This document shows, piece by piece, positions 32,201 through 38,042 of a stretch of DNA of 44,281 nt. Within the stretch, counting starts at the first letter, position 1; the number at the start of each line of letters is the position of its first letter. The DNA lies in the IMG/VR virus record IMGVR_UViG_3300030118_002191, positions 1-44,281 of that record; one strand, 5' to 3'. The translations under genes and the position numbers were made by a program. Origin of the DNA: a virus. The notes under the pieces are model-generated. The model made no database searches and was not told the DNA's origin. It saw only the letters and a list, made by a program, of their open reading frames with translations.

Positions 32201-33593
32201 ACTCAGGAGTAATAATACCTTTTTCTTTTAAATCTCTATATGTTTGTGCATATGCTAATACAATATCTTGATATTGATTTATAGTGTAATCAGTTTGTTG
32301 AGTTTTAATATTTTTTAAATATCTACTCCAATATGCTTGATACTCAGGAGTTTCGTTTTGATACCAAGGTTGTTCTGTAAGCCATTTTCTAGCTTGTTTC
32401 ATATTGTAATCTCTTGGTATTGCATTCATAGAATTAAATATGTCACGAGTAGCTCTATTCTCAAAAGACGCTCTACTGTTAACAGAAAAGAATACAGCCA
32501 TAAGAGTTTCATATATCTGATCTTCTAATGGTAAATCATTTAATTTAGATGTAGTAGTACCATATGCTGCACCTGCACCACCACGCATTACAAAGTTTAT
32601 AGTATTGTATTGGTCAATTCTATTTGGTTGCGTACCTAACGCCCTAGCAAAAGACCTAACAACTCTTTCTCCAGATTGTCTAACAACAGGTTGACTACTA
32701 CCAAGCATTCTACCAATACTTACATACTCACCAATACCACCAAATATACCACCTGCTACAGCACCATGTACACCTGCTACAGCCATTCCTTTAAATCCTT
32801 CACCTCTTGTACCTAATGGTTGAGATGATGCTGCTAACAATAAACCTAAGTGTACAGATTGATTAACTATATTATCTAGGGCAGCTTGATCTATAGCTTT
32901 GCTACCTAATAATTTTTTATTTAAAAAATCTACTGCTCTAATATTATTTCTATGTAATCCAGCTGTAGCTTGTTTTTGTACAAAAGAAGCAGCTATACCA
33001 GGAAATGATTGTAAGCCATATAGTTTTTCACCAGTCTTAGGATCTATGCCCACAGGCATACCCTTCATTCTTGTTGTTCTAGCAAACTTATCTAACGCTC
33101 TTTTAACCTTTAAATTGGTATTACCTATAGATTTAGATGCATTATCTAAACTATTTGCTACAGAAGCAATTCTTTTACTACCACTTTTCTTAGCACGTTC
33201 TTGCAATCCACGTTTTACTACACCTACTGCAGCACCCGTTCCTGTTAGACCTTGAACAATAATACCAGGTGCTAATCCAATAAGGTGTCCTACATTATTT
33301 GCAATACGTTCACTGCTTGTGTCAGGTGTATCTGCAAATCCAAATGTAGTAAACCCTTCTACAAACCCTGAAACTGTTTGTGCTAAAATACCGTCAGATT
33401 CGCCTTGTCTTCCTTCAGACATAGGTAGACCTGCCTCAAACATTTTTGTTTCCATATAACGTAAGCTACGGGTGTCAAATGAGTTAGGATTGGTATCATA
33501 GAACCTTTTTAGGCCTACGGCAAATTGAAATTCGTCTAATCTACCAGAATCTACAGCACTTTGTAGTATTTCTATTCTTCTATCTAATGACAT
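23238..33593 (-). CDS. Giant virion protein, 3451 aa, with putative two-barrel RNA polymerase core
   Basis: By far the largest gene, last in the late arm behind ejection-type proteins, so it is probably carried in the capsid and injected. The N-terminal 400 residues have glycine/alanine-rich hydrophobic stretches (VGHLIGLAPGIIVQG; GMAVAGVHGAVAGGIFGGIG) that could cross membranes. Residues about 1120-1580 hold the key region. VSGIKESVG has Lys1131, GNQKLLQQII follows at 1180-1189, RSPMISNGGMRIGEFVGF starts at Arg1438, SGADKDIDSAHMF has Asp1478/1480/1482, and NGKISTMAQDSIGLITNG runs 1556-1573. This order matches polymerases of the RNA-silencing/crAss-like type, in which DxDxD binds catalytic magnesium. 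The rest is long charged helix; the C-terminus includes TRFQPYAWNSVRRRK and a hydrophobic patch. The polymerase call is inference and other regions are unassigned. Confidence 0.8.
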   Translation of the reverse strand: MSLDRRIEILQSAVDSGRLDEFQFAVGLKRFYDTNPNSFDTRSLRYMETKMFEAGLPMSEGRQGESDGILAQTVSGFVEGFTTFGFADTPDTSSERIANNVGHLIGLAPGIIVQGLTGTGAAVGVVKRGLQERAKKSGSKRIASVANSLDNASKSIGNTNLKVKRALDKFARTTRMKGMPVGIDPKTGEKLYGLQSFPGIAASFVQKQATAGLHRNNIRAVDFLNKKLLGSKAIDQAALDNIVNQSVHLGLLLAASSQPLGTRGEGFKGMAVAGVHGAVAGGIFGGIGEYVSIGRMLGSSQPVVRQSGERVVRSFARALGTQPNRIDQYNTINFVMRGGAGAAYGTTTSKLNDLPLEDQIYETLMAVFFSVNSRASFENRATRDIFNSMNAIPRDYNMKQARKWLTEQPWYQNETPEYQAYWSRYLKNIKTQQTDYTINQYQDIVLAYAQTYRDLKEKGIITPELEQQARTDRKAQEKILGEMYDALDAQRGEVEAYVTEQRLDKNLGGTEQTIEKIENREFQFESMRLEDGRTIEYQVQEIDPLSEHLPKQKSLKSVFLEAKKNNPDLGVQDLHMLFKKVIDTGKYDINNFVSDVKNQFNVDLSPKQTRELIQSAHYLKNLDRFPIARIYIVAEGKLDKDKTIDPIIEKEAPETDIYDKPIGGEKSGTKTYGPSRVNKNYDYKVDPDKKDTLHYDFEYLTTRVLERYWNQQEGQYKNRVRVKNVAPLSVDIFRFIPEGKTDAKGNRIKPLELAEYMSSKQFKKLAQDLNKQDAFIYAANGETGRIQIRQYPFSKFKKDANYLSGTDITAINQKLIDLGIPVTKTRKKSNVASLIWRMIETGTISRQQITRDKILEQIPNWIKSEPYTSLTKFQKRTKHHTGIEIALDPSYFKNLKQLQKVREIEQYEGFTEVTLPLDVKSIELFLDTGRYGDVNLGESFARTYLNLSGKRASTTNNNNIDRFIKDNESLMLRVEEHNQKVLDSIESGSYKKQASFEELSFTKLRNIPEFVDFQSLSKQSKDVFLDAEFEHIVIEDLPSSIKNMGKALKENNSGTDGATLTNQKIFNIILEQYGYNPETGVMKTLGLFRPNMDQGRGQVINKTADFVMDSIWQKFADKHGIDKIHYVSGIKESVGVKPTKIKFNEKTGEIELVGKLNKFKSRIEDNYLNLNVYENFNKIGNQKLLQQIIANTNTFEMDPNTDIGSKFWGRWEKFVAEAAVGKAKETMQAEKDFVADKELSVKIDDVSIRVLDKILFEKPDSKAAQSIIKQIFEIERLSDFDKQLMQEWNDYRQNTYNRQLIEDYLIDTGFDPGTYLRPGVREYINERIQQYVSKRLTRPRIRHSYSSKLGLYDVLISQRKQKYSKAKKGLANNEFMLNEGARDVLKVTVYEGLKNEKTMTLGKFWDTWVTMKENPKSRLAKQNFAEYERIRTSVAYVRSPMISNGGMRIGEFVGFAKTRKGISLITNEYNDFMMSGADKDIDSAHMFWGLPSELTNAYKQSQVQDQLVRTKNGKKDTVDLKDADIGRELANAEPGQTKTRGEHLADILDTNAKLFNGKISTMAQDSIGLITNGVNLISLELDINKQLEDSTVRTGIDRIALKERYKDAFDQLTVDRNVLLNTYIDAADLSNIDLPIVSLRNMRARYEWMYEGAQTGELEARRQAIKNMHKLIFGQQRKTDMPLDIQETVINYLDKTEGTRSHLGLIAEQYNGLRLELNPWNVFSKEQSVAFLKDLSKQISEHPIYKKVGLKDFKEHFMEGLTEKEFNNILDYEVFLWNKLNNVIDLSNALVRSQQFKDYAVKELEMSPEAVDNFITQVVELTFEQRNRIYQAFDNNQKFYKKNNKRSYGDQIALTKSILETELTKLSKRRKQIGDPLPEKARREVEDLFDVFYIATPVVKKDFIGFRAENRFDRLNQINGKIKQLVKAKMDFEKRGQFFNKDTELENLYKERGKLQSEFTGLLPDKEQTWAIRPRNKKYMSNARYEVLKVAQQDRTKRIQDIRDMLDLDRFEQAAMDQFTEPANGTQSKINADTSKPVVLRTKKMVPDLIDLDVLTDPKKLDNLIATLEPLQKTQTETMRKNLTDFKELIYATTVGGNQKFIFNLPSEYAFFLKRIDRKSDFIQNVDGLRFNFFMKAMRNKYNKDNLIDQVKRNKELIQEAQDTLYADITKDVPLKTFDEYVKENTKNITGMNEAAFNTLVKNYEKYVSSWILGNRTNIDKIADKTEGMLLKDSDKVIYSVNEKTKRVQRFDSREKFEKANNKFPHIQELEVNRLSDLITNEINRLNPLQAHLRDPKRLDQILGIFQRLDKEIAPFEQRLQFDRVVKFNEKTGQMEEYGITVPTSTLKTVADLIYKQHVSANQLNDFNTKFIGFAKKILNESQKGYKDHANTIWEYAAVKHNLGEDGQGPKKGNTTPEELLDLQKRFVEAEKEIKKIDQKFSYFNESGKKEFVSAIEYADVVRTKVIQPLMESALNGIIKSNYKRIATYFDNQTVLPLEYLPQTMLAEGHPKFWQQELGRMFLNKYGMIESRRLLWFDKTVRLSQDKQSGPEVLKNHFHYDDMVWIRFHLNLRDHIMDKYSEYITKGGSLNWKAMEATKVKVGNKKISVAEKARRDIAKFSGKYQEWSSEVGKFQEDGVSDRFYPQMGQKDTAKNREILENEWLASEKKRIMAKTNPDQLLDANLRNDVKYKQISFEEAKKIEFNRLASRFLGENKFENPFIDKDAMDMLNQSTSRKGKNPYPGMGNSTHARSRLERAMPGWRSDGNVPLDYYNSLTRGLMQNIGAMYSRIYLDKFLYQSLQNPQMKDNARMWHQTMIDYTRGYMGFPSTRILEIHGVSKKEMALLKEWQAAGFDQAWKVGKLGPVEKKLLYDLEQQSIPTLSEQRMQKKKFIVEQYRFNSKKIKELNNELRDKKTSKERKEDIKIEVEELNARMFKASKQKFNRWMDKTTKKNLNDFIKDENIDRLNISKTPRQWFSDESVGNVMLKTENAISNVYGKITGKKLFKQLPDDIQLRHKALVDRAQYISDLEGRFELLSLLFSPKATITNAYGGYQNIITDTGFEHFFKAFDEKYLINEVFRGQKFKLFNPTTGRYELRELKNKADVHEMIDTLGLLEGNLLQELTYLQANEPANAKKFLTELVKKVTAHTRAERLFGNSKEVNEKIEEYTKKQVNELAKQYNVDKKIMEIGSIFMSTSEKHLRRKAFLAHYLKAREIYSGLEGNIEVTDEFLIDSARKGVEGSQFIYHATYRPNFSNTAFGRIMTRFQPYAWNSVRRRKVAFEDMMAAEGHPSFEVTKRFQRQVANDMMTMSLATLFAYSVFEYALSPPMSWMKETAEFMFGDEETRKKAFFNQYPIQALAPLQIITPPASRFILPHINGMINGDYEAFWKYTAWTYLPFGRGLRDMYKTFDNPKYAVEYTTGLPYNSFKWHLAKVKRQAEDREINEDPTT

Positions 33594-33595
33594 AA

Positions 33596-34828
33596 TTATT
33601 TCTGTAAAGCGTTAATCCAAGTATTTAACATCTTTATAGATTCTTGATAGTATGCTTTATTCTTGTCAATATCAGCTTTTTTGGTACTTCCAAACTTTTG
33701 CTCAGTACTTAAACGCTCTGCTAATGTTTTAGCTTCCATTAAGTCTTTAATAGCTTCTTTCTGTCTAGAAGTATTTATTCCAGCAAACTTATCTTGTAAA
33801 GCATATTGTGCCTGCAAAGTTGCTAAACCTAAAGAAGATGAATATGCATTCTTTCTTGCTTCTGCCATTTCCATTCTTTGTTCAGGAGATCTACCAAAAA
33901 ATCTATCTTTTCTAGTATCATCAACTTTAGCAACAATATCTTCTATACTAAAATCAGGAGTACCTCCTTCAGATAAAACATTATTCATAGCCATAGATTG
34001 CATATCGTCAAAACGAACTTGCGCAAATAATCCTTGATTTTGCTGACTTAATAAACGTTGAGCAGCAATAACTTCTGTTGGATTATTAAAATCAATACTA
34101 CCATAATAAGCATTTAATCCATTAAGCGTTTCACTATTTTCATCTGCAAATTCTTGAGTTACTCCAGATGCTGAATATATAGCTTCCATAACATCTTTAA
34201 AATCTAACTGTCTTTGAAACTCTCCCCTAGCTAAAGTATCTTGTCTTGAAGAAAGTAAACCAGTTTCAAAATTATATTGTCTACCTTGAAGATCTTGTTC
34301 AAGTTTTTGAGTTCCTACATTAGGAAGCATAATACGACCTCCTGATTTATCATAAACCCAATTAGCTATGTTTCTACCTTTTTGCATTTTTGAATTTTCT
34401 TCAGAACTGTATTTATTCATAGAAATTTGCACATCAATCATATCTTCAAAATTATTTTCTATATATTCTCTTTGACGAGTTGCATCTTTTTCACGAAAAT
34501 TAAGTTGATAGTCATCAAACTTTTTTCTCATATCTAAACTAAGTTCAGCTCTATATTTATCAAGATCTTTTTGATTTGCAAAATTGTTATTACCTCTTTC
34601 TAAAAAGTCTTCCTGTGCTGCATCCATTTTATCTAATGCAAAGTCTTGCAAAAGAATATCTCTTTCTTCTTGAATACCAGCTTGTTTTTCTAATAATCTC
34701 ATTTGAGATTGTTCTTGCATTCTTAATTTATCTTGAAAGTCTGGTTCACGTATATCACGCATAAGACCAGACAATGAATTTGATGCCATTCCTAATGCTT
34801 GTAAAAATTCTGTTTGATAATTTGCCAT
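33596..34828 (-). CDS. Putative internal virion / ejection protein, 410 aa
   Basis: Almost entirely helical, rich in Gln/Asp/Glu/Lys, with coiled-coil segments (EQSQMRLLEKQAGIQEERDI, DYQLNFREKDATRQREYIE). It lies two bases upstream of the giant gene and just after the 171-aa ejection-type protein, the same order as internal core proteins in podoviruses (small membrane protein, helical middle protein, giant protein). No enzymatic motif seen. Its partner is probably the giant protein. Function inferred from order and composition. Confidence 0.65.
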   Translation of the reverse strand: MANYQTEFLQALGMASNSLSGLMRDIREPDFQDKLRMQEQSQMRLLEKQAGIQEERDILLQDFALDKMDAAQEDFLERGNNNFANQKDLDKYRAELSLDMRKKFDDYQLNFREKDATRQREYIENNFEDMIDVQISMNKYSSEENSKMQKGRNIANWVYDKSGGRIMLPNVGTQKLEQDLQGRQYNFETGLLSSRQDTLARGEFQRQLDFKDVMEAIYSASGVTQEFADENSETLNGLNAYYGSIDFNNPTEVIAAQRLLSQQNQGLFAQVRFDDMQSMAMNNVLSEGGTPDFSIEDIVAKVDDTRKDRFFGRSPEQRMEMAEARKNAYSSSLGLATLQAQYALQDKFAGINTSRQKEAIKDLMEAKTLAERLSTEQKFGSTKKADIDKNKAYYQESIKMLNTWINALQK

Positions 34829-34830
34829 TT

Positions 34831-35346
34831 CTATCCTCTCATGTTTCTTGCTATTGCCATATCTTCTTGTGGCGTTAAGCGTGAATTTTTTATTATTGAA
34901 TCAGTGTCTGCTAAAACTACACCCTGTTGTGCTGCATTTGCTCTAATTTGTCTTTCAGCTGCATCCACATTTCTTAATTGTGAAGCTAATGTAGCTGAAG
35001 CTTGCAACATACTTTTCTCATTTTGTAAACCTATTGCTTGTAATCTAGCTGTAGGATCTGCTAACAACGGATTATCAAAGTTTGAAAATCCAGTTCTACC
35101 ATATCCAGCCATTTCTCTATCTACGCCAACTCTTGCTTGATCTGTTTGTAAAGCTACTTGATCAAATCTTAAACCTGCTGCTACAGCAGCTTGTTGTCTA
35201 TACTCTCCATACAAAGGTTGTAAATCCATAATACCTTGATTTGAAGTTCTTCTTACAGCATTTTTTCTTCTTCTTTCTCGTGCTTTTGCATTATCAGCTA
35301 ATATAGCTCCACCTATAGCTCCTACTATATATCCTATTGCTGCCAT
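34831..35346 (-). CDS. Putative ejection protein with N-terminal membrane segment (T7 gp14-like), 171 aa
   Basis: Begins MAAIGYIVGAIGGAILADNA, a glycine-rich hydrophobic segment, then a basic stretch (KARERRRKNAVRRTS). A long Ala/Gln-rich helical region follows (QAAVAAGLRFDQVALQTDQA; ASATLASQLRNVDAAERQIR). This resembles T7 gp14-type internal core proteins that insert in the outer membrane during DNA entry. Together with the 410-aa and 3451-aa proteins it would form an ejection set. Moderately sure. Confidence 0.68.
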   Translation of the reverse strand: MAAIGYIVGAIGGAILADNAKARERRRKNAVRRTSNQGIMDLQPLYGEYRQQAAVAAGLRFDQVALQTDQARVGVDREMAGYGRTGFSNFDNPLLADPTARLQAIGLQNEKSMLQASATLASQLRNVDAAERQIRANAAQQGVVLADTDSIIKNSRLTPQEDMAIARNMRG

Positions 35347-35534
35347 TATTTTACCTCCTCTTGTTTATTAAAAGGTTTAAATTCCAAATTAGGAGATATA
35401 GCTTTTAACCAATTCATTTCATTAAAATATGGTGCATATTCTGCAGACACTTCTTTCCTAACTTGTTCTATTTGTGCCTCCATATCATCTTCGTTTGGTT
35501 GTTGTTCCATATTCATATTCATTTCTTCAGCCAT
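35346..35534 (-). CDS. Small acidic protein, 62 aa
   Basis: Begins MAEEMNMNMEQQPNEDDMEA, very acidic and Met/Asn/Gln-rich, with a short C-terminal helix. The stop overlaps the next start (TAATG) and its own start overlaps the lysozyme end by 8 bases. Possibly a chaperone or small internal protein. No domain recognised. Confidence 0.6.
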   Translation of the reverse strand: MAEEMNMNMEQQPNEDDMEAQIEQVRKEVSAEYAPYFNEMNWLKAISPNLEFKPFNKQEEVK

Positions 35535-36030
35535 TATTAATCTCCTTAAGTTTTTTTATTGCTTTTACAAAATCTTCTACACGCACTGGTGTTTGTTTAT
35601 ACCAACGTGAATATCTATCTGCTTCTTTATCTGCATACATTATCTCATCTATACCACGATCATAGTCTTTGTGACATAAACATTTCCAAGCAGTAGGAAA
35701 CTTTTTAGTCCAACTTCTACCTAACTGATAATTAACAGATGTTAACGCTATAATAATATCATCATCATCTGTAGATAGTATACTAGCTTGTTTTTTTGCT
35801 GCTTCTAACGCAACGGTAATATCTTCCATATACCATTCTTTAATTTTATAATCATCTACTTCAGTACCTACAGGATAGTCTTCACGTTCTGATGCAGTTA
35901 ATAAGTGACCAATACCACAAGTAGGTTTATCTAACGTATCTAAATATACTTCATTTTTGTAACCTTCACGTAATTTCATATGTTCAAAAAGTTTTTCTTC
36001 AAAACTTGATTTATCTTTTTTAAATAACAT
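35527..36030 (-). CDS. T4-type lysozyme (GH24 muramidase), 167 aa
   Basis: Cleaves the N-acetylmuramic acid-N-acetylglucosamine bond. The T4-type catalytic triad is present with T4 spacing: Glu22 in KLREGYKNEVYLDT, Asp31, and Thr37 in PTCGIGHLLT (T4 has E11, D20, T26). The C-terminal SRWYKQTPVRVEDFVKAI matches the T4 SRWYNQTPNRA helix. Length is near T4 lysozyme. No signal peptide or transmembrane segment is seen, so release needs a holin, or it acts as a virion enzyme. It is encoded among ejection-type genes rather than beside the membrane-protein group near 42 kb, which slightly favours a virion role. Confidence 0.92.
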   Translation of the reverse strand: MLFKKDKSSFEEKLFEHMKLREGYKNEVYLDTLDKPTCGIGHLLTASEREDYPVGTEVDDYKIKEWYMEDITVALEAAKKQASILSTDDDDIIIALTSVNYQLGRSWTKKFPTAWKCLCHKDYDRGIDEIMYADKEADRYSRWYKQTPVRVEDFVKAIKKLKEINNG

Positions 36031-36740
36031 TATTTATTTTCCTTTATTGAAACTTGCGGCAATGGTGATAATCCGCTATAATTATTTAACATCCCCTGAT
36101 ACAAACTTGTTGTATCAACATTTATAGCACCATACTGATCTACACTAGTAATATTATCAACATCTTGCATATCCATACCCTGAGTTTGATAATTTACTAC
36201 AGGTGAAGGATTCATATATTGAGTATCTATTGGTTGTAATGCTTCTGGAAGAGTAATTTTATTAACTCTAACTCTTGGTGTTAATTGCTCAGTTGAATCG
36301 CTTTCAGGGTTATATTTATAATCTTTTAAATTATTTAAATAATATGCACGAACTTTTCTTTTATCCATAAAAGGTTTGTTTGTTCTTTCAAACATTTCAT
36401 TTCCATACATATCATACATCATTTCACCAGGTTCTGCAGACCGTACAGTTTGTCTAGCACGCTGTTGATATTTTCTAAAACCTTCTCTAAATGCTTTACG
36501 ATCTCCATATAAAGCTGCACCTTCGTCAGATTCTTTGTATGCTTTACGATCTTTAAAATAATCGGTTATACCTAAAGTTTTATCTATAGCTCCACCTATT
36601 CTAGAACCCTGTAGCATTGCAGTTCCATAATACAAAGCTTGTCCAAGCGGTGACTTTTCAAATTCTTCTTGTCTTTCTACGTTATCTTCTAAAATATCTA
36701 ATGCTGTATTACCAACTACAGCTGCTTCTTTACTAGCCAT
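36030..36740 (-). CDS. Unknown virion-region protein, 236 aa
   Basis: I place the start at ATG 36740 (MASKEAAVVGNTALDILEDN) with GAGGAGG 6 bases upstream; the longer frame from 36773 has none. The N-terminal half is helical and charged with YGTAMLQGSRIGGAIDKTLG. The middle is basic (RKAFREGFRKYQQRARQTVR) and the C-terminal part is polar. No family recognised. Its position between microprotein cassette and lysozyme suggests an internal virion protein. Confidence 0.6.
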   Translation of the reverse strand: MASKEAAVVGNTALDILEDNVERQEEFEKSPLGQALYYGTAMLQGSRIGGAIDKTLGITDYFKDRKAYKESDEGAALYGDRKAFREGFRKYQQRARQTVRSAEPGEMMYDMYGNEMFERTNKPFMDKRKVRAYYLNNLKDYKYNPESDSTEQLTPRVRVNKITLPEALQPIDTQYMNPSPVVNYQTQGMDMQDVDNITSVDQYGAINVDTTSLYQGMLNNYSGLSPLPQVSIKENK

Positions 36741-36961
36741 TATATTACCTCCTCTAATTGACTTTTCATCCACCTACCATTTATTTTTATATAAACAAAA
36801 GAACCAGATGAATCGCTTACTACTACTTGATCACCGTCAAAACCTTCTTCAGAAATAGGAGCAGATTGCCTAACAGACAATGGAGTTTCCATTTGCTGAT
36901 CTATTTCCTCTATTTGAGAAGATTGTTCTTGTAAAGAATTTAAAACTGTTTTATCTCTCAT
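36740..36961 (-). CDS. Small protein, 73 aa
   Basis: Acidic N-terminus (MRDKTVLNSLQEQSSQIEEI) and a C-terminal beta hairpin (DQVVVSDSSGSFVYIKINGR, then WMKSQLEEVI). It couples to the next gene by TAATG. A short N-terminal coil plus hairpin suggests a structural role. Not recognised. Confidence 0.6.
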   Translation of the reverse strand: MRDKTVLNSLQEQSSQIEEIDQQMETPLSVRQSAPISEEGFDGDQVVVSDSSGSFVYIKINGRWMKSQLEEVI

Positions 36962-37197
36962 CTATATCTCTTTGTTTTTTTTGCAATTTTTTTAGGTTGC
37001 TTGCTATGTTGCTTACCTTTTTTTGTATCTTTACGCTTTTTTCTTGTAGTAGCAGCATATTCTTTTGCACTAAGTTTTTTAATAGCAGCATCAGGTAAAT
37101 AACGTTCACCAGTTTCGCCTGAAGGTTTTCCTGACTTTGTACGCCATTTTTGTTTTGTCCACTTTTTTAAACTCTTTTGTGATTTTTTTAATGCCAC
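36958..37197 (-). CDS. Basic protein, DUF5872-like, 79 aa (GTG start)
   Basis: Reads from a GTG overlapping the preceding stop (TAGTG). Lys/Arg-rich: KKWTKQKWRTKSGKPSGETG, then ERYLPDAAIKKLSAKEYAAT, then KKRKDTKKGKQHSKQPKKIA. The order KWTKQKWRTKSGK ... GERYLP ... YAATT ... KQ-SKQPK matches a small family (DUF5872 by memory) from marine phages and giant viruses. Probably nucleic-acid binding. It heads into the microprotein row. Confidence 0.72.
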   Translation of the reverse strand: MALKKSQKSLKKWTKQKWRTKSGKPSGETGERYLPDAAIKKLSAKEYAATTRKKRKDTKKGKQHSKQPKKIAKKTKRYR

Positions 37198-37376
37198 TAC
37201 TTATATCCTCCACCTGCTGCTTTGTATCTTCTAGCTAACATTTGTGCTTTTCTAGCAGACCACTGTCCAGGTTTACCACCTTTACTTCCTGCCATAATTT
37301 CATTAAACATACGTTTACGCATACCAGGTTTTGTATAGTTACCAGCTTTATTTACTGTGCTTTTCTTTTTAGCCAT
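37197..37376 (-). CDS. Basic microprotein, 59 aa
   Basis: ATG 37376 to TAG 37197. Sequence parts: MAKKKSTVNKAGNYTKPGMR, then KRMFNEIMAGSKGGKPGQWS, then ARKAQMLARRYKAAGGGYK. It overlaps the gene before by 8 bases and the gene after by one base. The Lys/Arg/Gly composition with QWSARKAQMLARRYK suggests nucleic-acid binding or packing with DNA. Similar tiny basic proteins occur in marine phages. Confidence 0.7.
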   Translation of the reverse strand: MAKKKSTVNKAGNYTKPGMRKRMFNEIMAGSKGGKPGQWSARKAQMLARRYKAAGGGYK

Positions 37377-37509
37377 GAGTTTTGACCACTTTCATAGGCA
37401 TAGTTAAAGATGCTCCTTTATGTCTTTTAAACTTAGCTCCATGTTTCATTAAAACATAACCCTTACCCTTTTTCATAAAGTGATACCCTTTTGGTGCTTT
37501 AACTTTCAT
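37369..37509 (-). CDS. Basic microprotein, 46 aa
   Basis: ATG 37509 to TAA 37369. Parts: MKVKAPKGYHFMKKGKGYVL, then MKHGAKFKRHKGASLTMPMK. A short KAPKGYHFMKKG start and many Lys/His residues; beta-hairpin-like GYHFMK--KGYVLMKHG. Coupled on both sides. Function unknown, part of the basic row. Confidence 0.65.
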   Translation of the reverse strand: MKVKAPKGYHFMKKGKGYVLMKHGAKFKRHKGASLTMPMKVVKTHG

Positions 37510-37604
37510 TAGTAACTATATCCTTTCTTCATACCTTTTTTCTTGGTAGTCTTCTTTTTCTTTTTACCTTTTTTCATAGGTTTCTTTTTCATTCCATATT
37601 TCAT
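37509..37604 (-). CDS. Basic microprotein, 31 aa
   Basis: ATG 37604 to TAA 37509, overlapping the next start by one base. It is about half lysine: MKYGMKKKPMKKGKKKKKTT, then KKKGMKKGYSY. A GGAGTTACT ribosome site precedes it. It is the shortest member of the cassette and the most likely to be missed by gene finders. Probably binds DNA or RNA by charge. Confidence 0.6.
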   Translation of the reverse strand: MKYGMKKKPMKKGKKKKKTTKKKGMKKGYSY

Positions 37605-37614
37605 AGTAACTCCT

Positions 37615-37902
37615 TTACCATTTTACTTTATGTGACCAATATCTAGCACTTAATTTACTTGGTTTAGCATCTTGTGCATTGTGTCTAGCATAATATGATT
37701 TACGTCTTGCTTTATCTTTTTTACTCTTCGGATTTTTACCAGCTCCTCTTACGCCTTGCTGTCCAAATCTTATTAATTTTGTTTTATCTCCAACCTTAGC
37801 TACCACTACATGTGATTTCTTAGGATGATTAGGTGTTCTTTTAGGTTTATTATAACCAGATACACCAGCTCTCGTTAGTTTAGGATCTTTCTTTTTAGCC
37901 AT
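37615..37902 (-). CDS. Basic protein, DUF6321-like, 95 aa
   Basis: Parts VVVAKVGDKTKLIRFGQQGV, then GKNPKSKKDKARRKSYYARH, then SKLSARYWSHKVKW match a small family shared by many marine phages (AKVG-KTK-IRFGQQGV-G). The beta segment is followed by a basic helix and a C-terminal aromatic patch (DUF6321 by memory). Coupled to the upstream gene by TAATG. Probably a virion- or nucleic-acid-associated protein; unproven. Confidence 0.75.
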   Translation of the reverse strand: MAKKKDPKLTRAGVSGYNKPKRTPNHPKKSHVVVAKVGDKTKLIRFGQQGVRGAGKNPKSKKDKARRKSYYARHNAQDAKPSKLSARYWSHKVKW

Positions 37903-38042
37903 TAACCTTGTCCTCTTTTACGTTTTTTATAATACTTTTTGCTAAGTTTATTACCATACTTAGTTCGTTTACCACGACCTTGTCTGGTTTTTTTCTTTGT
38001 AGGTTTTCTTACTTCTACAGATCCAAAACCTTTTCTTCTCAC
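37902..38042 (-). CDS. Basic microprotein, 46 aa (GTG start)
   Basis: Reads from a GTG overlapping the hub gene stop (GTGA) to TAA 37902. Parts: RRKGFGSVEVRKPTKKKTRQ, then GRGKRTKYGNKLSKKYYKKR, then KRGQG. The KTRQG--K-TKYG-K---YYKK-RGQG pattern is known in tiny marine phage proteins. Continues the basic row. Function unknown. Confidence 0.65.
   Translation of the reverse strand: MRRKGFGSVEVRKPTKKKTRQGRGKRTKYGNKLSKKYYKKRKRGQG

Noticed and set aside
32899-33255. Rightward 118-codon frame inside the giant gene
   Set aside because: Antisense shadow of a glycine/alanine-rich coding region. No ribosome site and no family likeness.
23238-33593. T7- or N4-type single-subunit RNA polymerase in the giant protein (similar length to N4 vRNAP)
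   Set aside because: I could not find the T7-like D-x-x-GR, R---K-------YG and HD motifs in order. The DxDxD context points to the two-barrel class instead.
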